A DNA stretch of 64,000 nucleotides from Daphnia pulex (Eukaryota > Arthropoda > Branchiopoda > Diplostraca > Daphniidae), in NCBI RefSeq assembly GCF_021134715.1, contig NC_060025.1:2108001-2172000 (forward strand), in the 5' to 3' direction. The first letter of the stretch is position 1. Every line of letters begins with the position of its first letter. This document shows, piece by piece, positions 13,257-25,400 of this stretch. Made by a program: the position numbers and the translations under genes. The notes beneath the pieces were generated by a model, which ran no database searches, was not told where the DNA came from, and saw only the letters and a list, made by a program, of their open reading frames with translations.

Positions 13257-14317
13257 CGAGTTGAAATCGATATTTTGGCACAACTTCTGTGTGTTTTTGG
13301 TTTTTGGTTGGACTGGACGAACCTGAAACAAAATCACATTTCGGGATCAGTCTAAATGAAATAGAGTAGCCTACTTTCTCGCTAAATACCGACAAGGTTA
13401 TAAGCTTTTTTATTTCGACAAAAGATATTAGGATAGCCCAAGAATTGCTACAAGGTCCACCGAAAGAAAAGACAGTGACTTGTCGAATTTTAAGTGATGC
13501 AATGCACGTATTATATTCGTTTCCAGACGGTCGTGTGCAGCACGAATACTTTTTTGTCTTGTCTTCCAAAATAACTGGACCAATTTTACACACTTTTCTG
13601 TGACGAATTCACGCCCTGCATACGACTGGGCGACCTCTAAAAAAAAAGAAGAAAATGCGACAACCCCCACCAAAAAAAGTTGTTCTATAGGCAGGTTCCG
13701 CAACTTCACAGGGACCAAATTCCACGCTCCTTCACTTTCTACGCGCCTTGCATCGAGATCTGGCGAGCTCGCGTCAAAAATGTATTCAAGTTACGTTTGA
13801 AAATAAGAATAAAAGATTTGAAAGATAGAACTTGTTTTCGAACTTGGAAAAAAGTGAAAGAAGACGTCCCCAAATAAAACCGGCTGTGATCATCTATTGC
13901 CTCGGCAAAATACACCCTAGCCAACGCCCAACTCTAAATTTATCTTTCCATACGTCTACTACTGGGTCCGATATGTCATCGGGGACTCTTTTAAAGTTTG
14001 ATGAATCGATTAACGCAACAAAAAATACAATCATTTTTTTTTCTCGCTTTTACACATATATTTTTATCTAAATGTGAAAATGGATAGGTGTATCAATATA
14101 TAGCGTGAGCGTGATTATATAAATTACAGTAAAAATGTGAGTTGTTTGTAAATGCAAGCGCATGTGTCACATGTTATGTAACACACCATTGCGGCTATAT
14201 AAATGCCTGAACAAGGTTTGTATACAATAATAGGATTAACAATGCGAACACGCTAGAAATTTTCCTACGATGAATTGTTTGTTTTTTAAACGACCGTTGG
14301 GCAATCATTTATATAGT
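13257..14317. other. Intergenic, no gene seen
   Basis: Short ORFs on both strands overlap one another, lack domains and have composition like the background. It is the 3' side of the minus-strand gene that stops at 14318. Confidence 0.4.
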
Positions 14318-15363
14318 TTACTGCGGTTTGTAGAACCATTGGCGATAAGCCAGGGGAGTGACCACTGTTTTAGCGGTGGCCAAGGGTTCGCTTCTGGAAT
14401 AAGTGGCAGAAGTTCTGGGCGTTTCAACTACAGCCGGATCGCTGTTCTCCGACCTGGCGTATCCGAGATTGTATCCAGGTGCACGGACCCAACCGGATTT
14501 TCTCACAGTGACAACTGGGGCAGACGAGGTCTTTTCGAAAACGATGGGCGAGTACTTTGTCGTCGTTTCTACTACAACCGCTACGACTGGTTTAACGTAT
14601 TTCGACTCGGTTTTGGGTGTTTCAACCGTTTCAACGACTGCGGGAGCGGAGATTTCAGTCTTGACGACATTGTATGTTACCGCGGGTTTTGGGGCTTCAG
14701 TGGTGACTGCTGGCTTGTAGACCGGCCCTGGAATCTGGATGTAATTCGATTTGATGTAGGCCGCTGCTGTCGGAACGTAAGTGGGCTTGACGTAGGCCTC
14801 GGTTGTGCTGTAAACGACGGGGACGGAGTCCAGCACTTTAACTGTTGTGACTTCTTCATCAGCTTGATGATTGGTGCTGCTTTCCTCCTCTTCTTTTTCT
14901 TCTTCTTCGTTTTCTTCGGATGAAGACTCGTTAGAACCTCCTTCTTCTTTCTCTTCTTCTTTGCCCTGTGAATTTGACATTTTAATACCAAACGAAATGA
15001 AATGGGTTGAATGTTACTTACTTCGGTCTCGGATTCTTCTTCTCCTTCAGTTTCAACCTTGGCTTCAGCTTCAGCATCAACATCAGCTTCAGCTTCAGGG
15101 ACGTCAGTGACAGCTACATCGACATCGGTTTTATCTTTGGCAAGATATTTTCCGGCAGCCACTTCTGATACGGCTGCTGCTGATGCGGCAGCTACGGCGA
15201 AGGCCAAAACGACAGCGAAAAGCCAAATCTATAAAAGTAATATAAATTGAACTTTTGTTAAATTTGAAATGATTTACCAAACAAAGTGAACAGAGAGAAA
15301 GATGGTGTATCCAAATATTTGAAATCAGGCAACGACTTGATAGTCACTATTATATACCTTCAT
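14318..15363 (-). CDS. Secreted acidic, Y/V/P-rich structural-type protein with one RAPGYNLGYA module
   Basis: Three coding exons, 15358-15363 (just Met-Lys), 15022-15228 and 14318-14965, all phase 0 with GT-AG borders, encode about 286 residues. The first 20 or so residues form a signal peptide (MKIWLFAVVLAFAVAAASAA). An acidic region follows, then a Glu/Ser-rich stretch and a tail rich in Val, Tyr, Pro and Thr. Near the C-terminus is GWVRAPGYNLGYARSE, the module repeated in the gene at 18582-22348, so the two are paralogues. A two-codon Met-Lys first exon is common in arthropod cuticle protein genes, and a cuticular or matrix role is inferred from that and from composition. No Rebers-Riddiford chitin-binding motif is seen. 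The start is supported by a TATA box and initiator just upstream. Confidence 0.8.
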
Positions 15364-15386
15364 GGTTGAGCAGTAGTGGAAACGAG

Positions 15387-15425
15387 ACTGAAGGATAGTT
15401 GAAGAACACCTGGGCCCTTTTTATA
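15387..15425 (-). promoter_or_regulatory. Core promoter (TATA box and initiator) of the 15.3 kb gene
   Basis: On the minus strand TATAAAAA lies at 15425-15418 and the initiator TCAGT at 15391-15387. The putative +1 adenine at 15389 is about 36 bp from the first base of the TATA box. The ATG at 15363 follows after a 5' leader of about 25 bases. The same layout stands upstream of the paralogue at 22348. Confidence 0.7.
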
Positions 15426-16570
15426 CTTGCTCTCGTTTGACATGTCAACCGTATCACGGTCACTGCAAGAGGTATACACCATGAAATGGCTAAAAAATTC
15501 AGGATAAAAGAAAGCGACGAATCGACTTTGAGCATTTTGATAATCTTGCATAAGGGTCCTTTCAACACCAATATATGTACAATAAGTCCATGATCCACTT
15601 TCATCTCTGGAGTAGGGGAGTCAACCTATACTGTGTAGTGCCTGGGAACTTTTGTGACGTGTTCCTTTTTTTTTTCTTTTCTTCTATAGCGTGACAAACA
15701 AATGTGCGGCATTAGAGTCATTTTGACGATGTCTAAACGAGTTTGAATTAATGAAAGTACTTAGGTGACGGTATAGACATTTCAAGCGATTCTCGCTATC
15801 AGAAGCTATCAACAGCTATGTATTGGTTAATCACGTCACGGCATTTATACCTCGTATATGTTTAATTTTTGAAAAAATTATTATTATTCCCATTACAGAC
15901 CATAGAGACTCAATCTGTTGAATCACGTTGAACCGGCTTTCACTTTTTGTGATCGACATTTATGCAAGCAACTTCTTTTCCCAGTGGCTATTCAACTTTC
16001 TTTCTCTGAATTCTGCAGCGATTTATCAAATGTTATAGAAGTTTTTTGTGATCTATTTGGAATCGAACAACAGGGAAGCAAATTAAAACAAAAATGGCAA
16101 GATCGAAATAAGGCTTCGGAATTATCTACTCTTCGCTTTGAAGGCTATTAACGAACAGGTTCATGCAAAACTAAATATAAAATAATCAGAAAATAATTCT
16201 AATGACCTTTAACGCTACAGTTTTTTTTTTTTTTTTTGCAAAGTAGCTTATCAGTTGAATAGGTCAACGTTAGTCTGGACATTGTTGCAGCTCGAAGGCC
16301 GCTCATTTATAGAAATTCATGGTATGTATAGAAAGTTAAGCTTTGGAGGATTGGAGTTATTACTTCAAAGGAGTTTTGGTGCCTATCCGTTTAAAAAGAC
16401 TTGGCGGTTTAAGATCGCAGTTGTATAGAGTAATAGAACGAAGCTGTGCCGACGTTGCGTCAGGTCCCTCTTGGTTTGGACATACCATTTTTTATATGCA
16501 CTTTGCGTGTAGTTTTTAATATTAAAATATTTCCGAGTTTGATTGTTTACCCACAGACAAAGTTGTGAGG
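15426..16570. other. Intergenic, no gene seen
   Basis: No supported gene. A 77-codon ORF on the plus strand at 15918-16151 has no recognisable motif, promoter or splice partner. A run of T residues lies near 16222-16240. Confidence 0.4.
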
Positions 16571-16598
16571 TATAAAACCGGGGCTGTTCTGCATCAGT
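16571..16598 (+). promoter_or_regulatory. TATA box plus initiator for a very short ORF
   Basis: TATAAAA at 16571-16577 and TCAGT at 16594-16598, with the putative +1 adenine at 16596, 25 bp downstream of the first TATA base. An ATG follows at 16609. Elements and spacing resemble the other core promoters in this window but on the opposite strand. Confidence 0.5.
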
Positions 16599-16608
16599 CG
16601 CTCTACAA

Positions 16609-16734
16609 ATGAGATATTTAATGTTATTATTACTGGGCTACATTATACTACTATTAGTGGGTTATATTATTACAAAAACGGCAAGAGAAAAAAAAAGTTC
16701 CAGTCATCTGCAAAGCTCAGGAATAACCGTATAG
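16609..16734 (+). CDS. Possible small membrane or secreted peptide, 41 codons
   Basis: The ORF starts 13 bases after the putative transcription start and encodes about 41 residues. Residues 1-22 are strongly hydrophobic (MRYLMLLLLGYIILLLVGYI, then I and T), enough for a signal anchor or signal peptide. A short basic, Ser-rich tail (KTAREKKSSSHLQ) follows, then TAG at 16732-16734. It may be a micropeptide or only the first exon of a larger gene, although no clear donor is seen. Support comes from the promoter layout and the hydrophobic N-terminus; no family is recognised. Its 3' end abuts the left arm of the 16.7/27.1 kb inverted repeat, which may have truncated it. Confidence 0.3.
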   Translation: MRYLMLLLLGYIILLLVGYIITKTAREKKSSSHLQSSGITV

Positions 16735-17945
16735 TCCAAAAACTCAGCAAATAGTCTAAAAGGAAGAACAGAGATTACATTGTTCCTACCTTTAATCCTG
16801 GGGAAAACAGCCAGACATCCATCCACAAGTGCTTCATCCATCAGCTGAAAAGTTGAAGACACCATGCGGCCAGGGCGTCCTCGTGAAAACACCCACACTC
16901 ACATGGGTGTACACGTCAAGATGATATTTTTAGATGGGGGGAAGAAGAGATCTCCTCAACTCGAACGACATCATCGGAAAGTTTCTCCAATCTAGGGGGA
17001 TGCTGTGTATCTAAATGAAAAATGGGTTACAAAAAACGCAAAAAATATTTACAGGAACAGCAAATATAAGGAAAAGTTAAAAAATAAGAGACAGTGCATG
17101 GGTAAACCGTAATTGTGATGCAAGTGTAATAATGATGCAAGGCATACATTATTAAATTTTCTAGCAGGTCACAGGAATAAAAGCGATGATAGCCTACTGA
17201 GATTGCTGCTGATCACAGGTTAATACCAGCACAAGCAAAATTTGCAGAACTTGTGGTTACGATGTGACTCAGACCTCAAATCTGTCTAAAGGAAAACGGT
17301 TACTTTATATGGTGCAAAAAAAGTGCTTGCATCATGTCTTGATTGACAAGAGGCTTACATGATAAATGCCAACCAGAACCTAATATTTGACACATTTTGA
17401 AAGTAGACCTACCTCTTCTATTTAAGCTCCCATAATTTGAATTCTTAGTTTTATTTACCTGCTTAACAGCATGCTGATGGAGTGTATAATGAGATTCTAT
17501 AATAAGACGCGATCAGAGTAAAAGAGTTCACACGAGGTCCACATTTTAATAATCTAATTTATTCTGCTATTTTTCGTACAGCCACGATCGTTTAACGTGA
17601 TCGTTCCGTTTTCTTTGAAAGATTCGAAATGAACAACGAAGAACGAACACAACGAAAACACTTAAAGCAGACGAAACTAATCATCTATTTATTAGCATAC
17701 TTAAAATCTTATGATATCGATAGAAATCAAACCCTGCCCTAAATCCAAATCGATAAAAATTGTTTTCTCATCCGCGCTCAAATTCCGTTAAACGAATCGG
17801 GATTATTTTAGTAGTTCGTCTCAACAAGTTACACTGAGCCCCCACCATGGTCAAGATAAATGTAAAAATTTGCACGAAATTCAAATAATTACCGAAACCG
17901 CCACAATTAGATATAAGACCTTCCAAGGCCCTCTTGGGAGCCAAA
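16700..17945 (-). repeat. Left arm of a divergent inverted repeat (pseudogene-like)
   Basis: Read on the minus strand, this stretch aligns with the plus strand at about 25795-27060 in the same order. Shared blocks include TTGTTGAGACGAACTA, a GGATTTAGG...TATCGATATC region, GCTGTACGAAAAATAGCA (GCTGCACG in the right arm), a GCAAATTTTGCTTGTGCTGG block, TTGGAGAAACTTTCCGAT and a final exon-like block containing GTGAGTGTGGGTGT. That last block is bounded by an acceptor-like CATTTAG and a donor-like AAAG|GTAGGA in both arms. Stops break every frame here. The arms look like diverged copies of part of an unidentified gene. Confidence 0.65.
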
Positions 17946-18581
17946 AGGGAATTATCTTGCCCTGAAGTGGCCTGAACAATTGCTGGTATACGAGACTACC
18001 GTTACAAAAGTACCAGTACCATTCAAAGCCCTGGCTATTCCAATCATGAAAAGCGCGCAACGGCGCAAGCCAAATTAAATGAAATCAAACATTGAAACAA
18101 AAGTTTGCAAAGCTCAAAAAGTTTTAAAATTCGCTGACACAATCACTCCATCTATCAGACAAAGTAAGAAAGGTGTTGGACCCTATGGATTCACAATGGC
18201 AAGTATAATAGCCTAGCACGCAGAAAAGTTTCGCTTTGTGCGATATATTTCGCCAGATGGTCAGAATATAGAAATGAATAAAAGACACATGTGTGTTTTT
18301 CACAAAAATGATTTAAACTATTTATTTTTAAAATTATATTTTCAGAAGAATATACGAAATAAGCATGGCTTTTGACAAGCATCACAATAAGTGTAGCTAT
18401 TTAACTACCATAAAACCCTATACATGATTAAAGTCACAGTAAAAACCAAAACGTCCACATCACTGCACACAAGATTGGTGAATAAATCTGAATCAAACCA
18501 TAAATACATTTCTGAGCGACTTCATTAAGTTGATGTCGGCCAATAAGCAAATTTTAGATTTTAAAAATTCTGAAATATATT
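17946..18581. other. Intergenic, no gene seen
   Basis: The 3' flank of the large repeat-protein gene. AT-rich, with only short ORFs lacking motifs. Confidence 0.4.
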
Positions 18582-21500
18582 TTAATTTGTACTGGTTTCC
18601 GTCTTAGCGTAACCCAAATTATACCCAACAGCACGAACAGAACCGTATTTCTTACCAGGGCGTTTCACTTCTACCGGTGCGTAAGATGACACATAAGCTG
18701 GTGCAACAGGTGCTGGTGCAACGTAGACTGGATACTTGGGTAACTCAACAGGTTTGTATGAAGCAACTGGAGCCGAGACATATTGGTTATTCGGTGCAGC
18801 ATAATATCTTGGTTGAGCATAAGAAGAGGCCACGTAAGTTGGAGCTGCTGCTTTAGGTGCACTATAAACTGGGGCAGAGACTTTAGGGGTGGAATAGACT
18901 CGTTGAGGTTCGACTGTTCTGTACGACTGAACCTGAACATATTTGGGCTGTTCAACAGTTCTGTAAGTGGTTTTTATTTCAACCGTAGCTGGTTCGCTGG
19001 TTTCGGTCTTAGCATATCCCAAGATGTATCCTGGTGCTCGAACTGATCCGTATTTTTTTCCTGGTGTTTTAACTTCATAGGTTGAAGGGGCGCCATAAGC
19101 AGGGGCGACATAGGCTGGGGCTTTGTAGACTGGAGCAGCAGTGGTTGGTGCAACGTAAACGGGGGCTGCAGTTGTGGGAGCAACATAAACGGGTGCAGCG
19201 GTGGTTAGTTTAACGTAAACTGGTGCAGCAGTAGTTGGTGCAACGTAGACTGGGTATTTGGGTTCGGGTGCTACGTATTTGGGTTCAGGGGCTACGTACT
19301 TAGGTTGTTCAACTTCTACAGTTTTGTAGGTTGTCTTTACTTCAACTGTTCCTGCTTCGCTGGTTTCGGTCTTTGCATAACCCAAGTTGTATCCTGGAGC
19401 TCGAACAGATCCGTATTTCTTTCCAGGGGTTTTAACCTCATAAGTTGAAGGAGCGACGTAGGTAGGAGCGACATAGGCTGGGGCTTTGTAGACTGGAGCA
19501 GCGGTCTTGGGTGCAACGTAGACTGGAGCAGCGGTGGTTGGTGCCACGTAAACGGGGGCTGCAGTTGTGGGAGCAACATAAACGGGTGCAGCGGTGGTTG
19601 GTTTAACGTAGACTGGTGCAGCAGTAGTTGGTGCAACGTAGACTGGGTATTTGGGTTCGGGTGCTACGTATTTGGGTTCAGGGGCTACGTACTTAGGTTG
19701 TTCAACTTCTACAGTTTTGTAGGTTGTCTTTACTTCAACTGTGCCTGCTTCGCTGGTTTCGGTCTTTGCATAACCCAAGTTGTATCCTGGAGCTCGAACA
19801 GATCCGTATTTCTTTCCTGGGGTTTTGACTTCATAAGTTGAAGGAGCGACGTAGGTAGGAGCGACATAGGCTGGGGCTTTGTAGACTGGAGCAGCGGTCT
19901 TGGGTGCAACGTAGACTGGAGCAGCGGTGGTTGGTGCCACGTAAATGGGGGCTGCAGTTGTGGGAGCAACATAAACGGGTGCAGCGGTGGTTGGTTTAAC
20001 GTAGACTGGTGCAGCAGTAGTTGGTGCAACGTAGACTGGGTATTTGGGTTCGGGTGCTACGTATTTGGGTTCAGGGGCTACGTACTTAGGTTGTTCAACT
20101 TCTACAGTTTTGTAGGTTGTCTTTACTTCAACTGTTCCTGCTTCGCTGGTTTCGGTCTTTGCATAACCCAAGTTGTATCCTGGAGCTCGAACAGATCCGT
20201 ATTTCTTTCCAGGGGTTTTAACTTCATAAGTTGAAGGAGCGACGTAGGTAGGAGCGACATAGGCTGGGGCTTTGTAGACTGGGGCAGCGGTCTTGGGTGC
20301 AACGTAGACTGGAGCAGCGGTGGTTGGTGCCACGTAAACGGGGGCTGCAGTTGTGGGAGCAACATAAACGGGTGCAGCGGTGGTTGGTTTAACGTAGACT
20401 GGTGCAGCAGTAGTTGGTGCAACGTAGACTGGGTATTTGGGTTCGGGTGCTACGTATTTGGGTTCAGGGGCTACGTACTTAGGTTGTTCAACTTCTACAG
20501 TTTTGTAGGTTGTCTTTACTTCAACTGTTCCTGCTTCGCTGGTTTCGGTCTTTGCATAACCCAAGTTGTATCCTGGAGCTCGAACAGATCCGTATTTCTT
20601 TCCAGGGGTTTTAACTTCATAAGTTGAAGGAGCGACGTAGGTAGGAGCGACATAGGCTGGGGCTTTGTAGACTGGAGCAGCGGTCTTGGGTGCAACGTAG
20701 ACTGGAGCAGCGGTGGTTGGTGCCACGTAAACGGGGGCTGCAGTTGTGGGAGCAACATAAACGGGTGCAGCGGTGGTTGGTTTAACGTAGACTGGTGCAG
20801 CAGTAGTTGGTGCAACGTAGACTGGGTATTTGGGTTCGGGTGCTACGTATTTGGGTTCAGGGGCTACGTACTTAGGTTGTTCAACTTCTACAGTTTTGTA
20901 GGTTGTCTTTACTTCAACTGTACCTGCTTCGCTGGTTTCGGTCTTTGCATAACCCAAGTTGTATCCTGGAGCTCGAACTGACCCATATTTCTTTCCTGGT
21001 GTTTTAACTTCAATGGTTGAAGGGGCTACATAAACGGGAGCAACGTAGGTAGGAGCGACGTAGGCAGGAGCTTTGTAGACGGGAGCAGCGGTCTTGGGTG
21101 CAACGTAGACTGGGGCAGCGGTGGTTGGTGCAACGTAGACTGGTGCAGCGGTCTTAGGTGCAACGTAGACTGGAGCAGCGGTGGTTGGTGCAACGTAAAC
21201 GGGGGCTGCAGTTGTGGGAGAAACATAAACGGGAGAAGCGGTGGTTGGTGCAACGTAGACTGGAGCAGCGGTCTTGGGTGCAACGTAGACTGGAGCAGCG
21301 GTCTTGGGTGCAACGTAGACTGGAGCAGCAGTCGGTGCAACGTAAACAGGAGCGACGTATTTGGGTTCGGGGGCTACGTATTTTGGTCGCTCAGCCTCAA
21401 CAGTTTTGTAGGTTGTCTTCACTTCAACTGTTGCTGGTTCGCTGGTTTCGGTCTTAGCATAACCTAAGTTGTATCCTGGAGCTCTAACTGACCCGTATTT

Positions 21501-22348
21501 CTTTCCTGGTGTTTTAACTTCAATGGTTGAAGGGGCTACATAAACGGGAGCAACGTAGGTAGGAGCGACGTAGGCAGGAGCTTTGTAGACGGGAGCAGCG
21601 GTCTTGGGTGCAACGTAGACTGGAGCAGCAGTGGTTGGTGCAACATAGACTGGTGCAGCGGTCTTGGGTGCAACGTAGACTGGAGCAGCGGTCTTGGGTG
21701 CAACGTAGACTGGAGCAGCGGTCTTGGGTGCAACGTAAACAGGAGCTGCTGTTGTAGGAGCAACGTAAACGGGTGCAGCGGTGGTTGGTCTAACGTAAAC
21801 AGGTGCTGCTGTTGTAGGTGCTGGAGCTGGAAGGTAAATGTAAATTGGTTTGCAGGAAGGAATTTCAGTGTCAGTTGTTGTTTTTGCAACGAGTTCTTCG
21901 GAAGATTCTTGTGAATTGGATATCTTTTCTACTTCCTTGTCGAATATTTCCTGTAAATGAAGGTGAATGTTAAAAAACCCAGAACAAAATATTGAAAATT
22001 TTTGTTTAATTTTTTCTACCTTTTCGTTTTTGTAGTCGTCGTCATCATCCTTGTTCGCGGAATTTATCTAGTTTTTCAATGACAAATGAATAACATTATT
22101 TTGTAACTTGATTAAGAAATAATGTCACTCACTGATTCAGTAGTTTCGTTATTTCCATCATCATCTTCTTGGGACACATACACAGTGGCAGCAGGATCAG
22201 CAACAGCTTCAGCGGCAACTTGAGCGACATTAGCAGCAGCTAATGCGCAAGCAAAAAGAGCGACGACGAAGCAAACCTAAATGATAATCCAATAGCGATC
22301 AAGTTGAATTTTGTCTTCACCACGAAATCTGCAATTTAGTACCTTCAT
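18582..22348 (-). CDS. Large secreted repeat protein of (T/K)TAAPVYVAP units and RAPGYNLGYA modules
   Basis: Four coding exons, 22343-22348 (Met-Lys), 22133-22276, 22020-22067 and 18582-21950, all phase 0 with GT-AG borders, encode about 1,188 residues. A signal peptide (MKVCFVVALFACALAAA) is followed by an acidic region (QEDDDGNN, KDDDDDYKNEK). The 1,122-residue last exon is almost wholly repeats: ten-residue units (YVAPTTAAPV or YVAPKTAAPV) inside larger modules. Each module opens with KTPGKKYGSVRAPGYNLGYA and continues through VEVKTTYKTVEVEQPKYVAP. The RAPGYNLGYA motif occurs about eight times, the last as RAVGYNLGYA at the C-terminus. High Tyr, Val, Ala and Pro with no catalytic domain suggest an extracellular structural protein (cuticle, egg case or adhesive); which one is inference. 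The paralogue at 14318-15363 has the same exon plan and a single module. Confidence 0.85.
19321..20892. repeat. Four near-identical 393-bp tandem repeats inside the repeat-protein gene
   Basis: The anchor GTTTTGTAGGTTGTCTT recurs at 19321, 19714, 20107, 20500 and 20893, exactly 393 bp apart, giving 131-residue modules. Copies differ at only a few bases, for example a C-to-T change near 19945 that turns Val into Ile. Longer and more diverged modules lie at 20893-21500 and 21500-21830, and a degenerate one at 18590-19320. The period is a multiple of three, so copy-number changes keep the frame. The near-identity suggests recent unequal exchange or gene conversion. Confidence 0.9.
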
Positions 22349-22389
22349 GGTTCTTTAAGAGAATGTGACTGAACAACAGTTGACGAACA

Positions 22390-22427
22390 ACTGACACTGC
22401 ACTATTGACCAGCCGATCGTTTTTATA
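22390..22427 (-). promoter_or_regulatory. Core promoter of the repeat-protein gene
   Basis: Minus-strand TATAAAAA at 22427-22420 and initiator TCAGT at 22394-22390, with the putative +1 at 22392, about 35 bp apart. The start ATG at 22348 follows after a leader of about 44 bases. Confidence 0.7.
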
Positions 22428-25400
22428 CCCAACTCTATCAGTTGTGTCAACCCTATAACGACTGGATCAAAATGCGTGGCTGCTGTACAAAGAGAAAAGG
22501 TTAGAACTTGAACGAGCGAGACGCAAGAGAAAGTGAACGGATTCGGTACATGCTGTATATAAGATTATCTTGCATGTTGTATACTTTCATGTTTGAGACA
22601 TTGACAAAGTTCACGATCCACTTTCTTAAATGTGAAATAGGTGAGCCAAACCTACATGGGAGTTGCTTTACGTGCCACTCGTTGCTTATTTTTCATTTTT
22701 ATATTAGGATGCATAAAAGTGGCGCTATTACAGCACTGCTATTCAAAACAAGTTTTAGCAGGTGAATGTTCCATACGGATACTGGGCAGGGATTCTTTCT
22801 CCCTATAGCTAAAAGTGAGCGTCTGATAGGCCTACTACTGCATGGTGATCTCGCGATCGGTGTTGCAGTTATCTGTACTTGTATGCAAATGTATACCACA
22901 AGATTGTGGCTACACCGCAAACCCGCTTTTGAATTTAAACAAACTGCGCTAAGTGGTAAACTGGTTTTTTAATTTGGCTTCGGCATGACGCCTGTTTTGC
23001 CGTATGCAACAGCACTATACTACCCATTCTATAAAATCCCATGAGTCGGCATTGTGTATGGTAATTCTTTTTTATGCCCATCATGTGCCGTCAGCCTCAC
23101 GCCTTTATTTTTGTTACAAGGCTCATTCGTTCAGTAGGTCATGCAGCAGGAAAACCCTTTTCTTTCACAGTCTGGATGCAAATTATGTATGTACAAATAG
23201 TGGCATGAATCACTATCTAAACAGCTTTCCGCTTCCTCCAGTTATAAATCGATGTCTCGGAATTCAGTTGGGCTCTATCTGTGCATAAAAGCTTTAAAAG
23301 GTAACGTATTTAGTATATACTTAATTTTTATCTTATATTTCGCAAAATTGTTTGTTGAATAACAAGTACTAGTTTCTAGATAGCTTAATATAGGGGGAAA
23401 ATTGAATAACTTTATATCTAGACTACATTTGCAAAGTTGTTAAGCTAGAATCAGCTGCAGTTCAGCAGGAATTTTTGCTAAATTATAAATTGTGGCACAC
23501 AATAAAACAGTGACAGCTGTCAAATTTACCAAATTTTTCAGTGGGAAAAGCTTTTTCTAGAACCAGTTTTTTTTTTCTCTTTAGTTTACGTATTACAGGT
23601 GGGTGGGTCCCATTTTCCGTCAGACCTAACACACAATTTATCCGACACATTTTTTATGCTGACTAAGCGATTTTTAGTAGACACCATACAACTACACTAA
23701 GCAATTTTAATTTCAAAAGGAGGCCTACTTAAATTTATTGACTCAAACGGATATGTAAGCCTAATAATCATTACATTATATTAATGATTACATAGTTGAG
23801 TGATTTAACAGGTCCGGTATTACGTTTGCTCTACCTTAGAGTTATATCTGCTGTAATTATATAGGTGCCATCAGAAGGCTAGACTCATCTATCATCCTCA
23901 TTCGAATCTTCTTGCCACCACATACTTTCTATTTCTCGCTGGTGGTTATTATCTTGTCTCAAAACACAACACGCATAAAAAAGAACATTTATTTAAATGT
24001 TATTTGCCATATTTTTTAATACCTTGAAAATGAATGATAAAAGAGTTCAAGAAGTCAAGAACCGTCATCTGAAATAGCCTATATTTTGTTTCTTAATTTT
24101 ATTCCCGAATAAACAGCGCAAGGAAACTCAAGGCAAACAAGGCGTTCTAGTTGCTGTACTTATTATACATATAGTATAGGCGATATTGACGGAAATATTT
24201 TTATTCCGGGCGTCCTTCAGCATATGAAAGTTGTTTTGTTTTTTTAGTACGGATATACAAATTTAAACAAATAAAAAATAAACCCAATTATCGAACTGTT
24301 TTGGAACAGTTTGTACTTTTTGTTTCTGGGAGTCCTCTCATATAGTCTTTATGCAAATTGGGAGAACGGAGAACGCATTGGCTGCTTTGGGCGTTGCTGG
24401 GCAATACTATAATTGTATAGACTATACCGACAACGTCTCGTCGTTTGACCGTTCGTTTTCTCTTTCTAAAAATCCTTTTATAGCGGGTTCTTTCGAATAC
24501 ATTAGATGAATAGGTCAGCGTCAGCACCGTCTGACGCTTGAAGGTCATTTAATAGAGCTAGATCGTCACGTAAATGTTAGAAAGTCAAATAAAAAAAGTA
24601 GAAAGTAGTATATTGCTTGGTGCAGAGCAGCGGCAGCGTGTTTGGAATCTGTCCCAGCGCAGCAGCGTCAACTTGTTGTGCATGTTCTCTCATGTAGTTG
24701 TTGATGAATTGGCCATTCCCATCCGAAAATTCACCGCCCATTGCACGTATGTATATAAAAATGACAACAGAACTCGCTAAGAGCGCAATAATAATTTGAA
24801 GCTCGAAACGGATCTGCCAGCGGGATGAACGTGAGCTCAAGAATTCTCTCTCGACCCAATGGACCCTCTTGCAACCAATTCTCCGAAGGCCTTGGAATCC
24901 CTTGCACGGAGCCTCCGGTGCATCACAATAGATTCATTGTGATTCACGCGGTAGATTATTCGCCGCAACAAAAGGAATGATGAAAGAATCTTCAAAAATT
25001 GGAACTCGCCTGGGTCATTTCGTTTTTTATATCATTTCGCCTCTCTCAAACTGCTGGCGACCGAATCTCTCTCGGCAGCTGTTTCGTATGGTTACGAAAA
25101 GAAAGAAACGAAACAAAAAAGGTCGAAATAAATTTCGGTTTTTGGTTGGCGAGAAGGAACAAACTTTTAAACAAAAAAAAAAACAATATGATGAATTATA
25201 CATTCTTGATTAGGTTACAAAAAAATAATTTAATTTGCCGGTACGTCTAGATTTGAGACTCATTCCATCAATCAAGTTTGGAATATCAATGGAATTTGAT
25301 GTCATTACTTTTTTTTACATGTAACGAACGCCCTTCGATGTTCAAATGCCGAAGTTGGTGAAGGTAAGATCTTACCTGATTTTATTTCTATCGGATTACG

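Noticed and set aside
14270-14923. 217-codon plus-strand ORF
   Set aside because: Antisense shadow of the real minus-strand gene at 14318-15363, caused by its codon bias.
19337-21889. Series of minus-strand ORFs of about 100 codons rich in Leu, Pro and Gln
   Set aside because: Frame-shifted shadows of the 393-bp repeats of the large secreted protein; they restart once per repeat.
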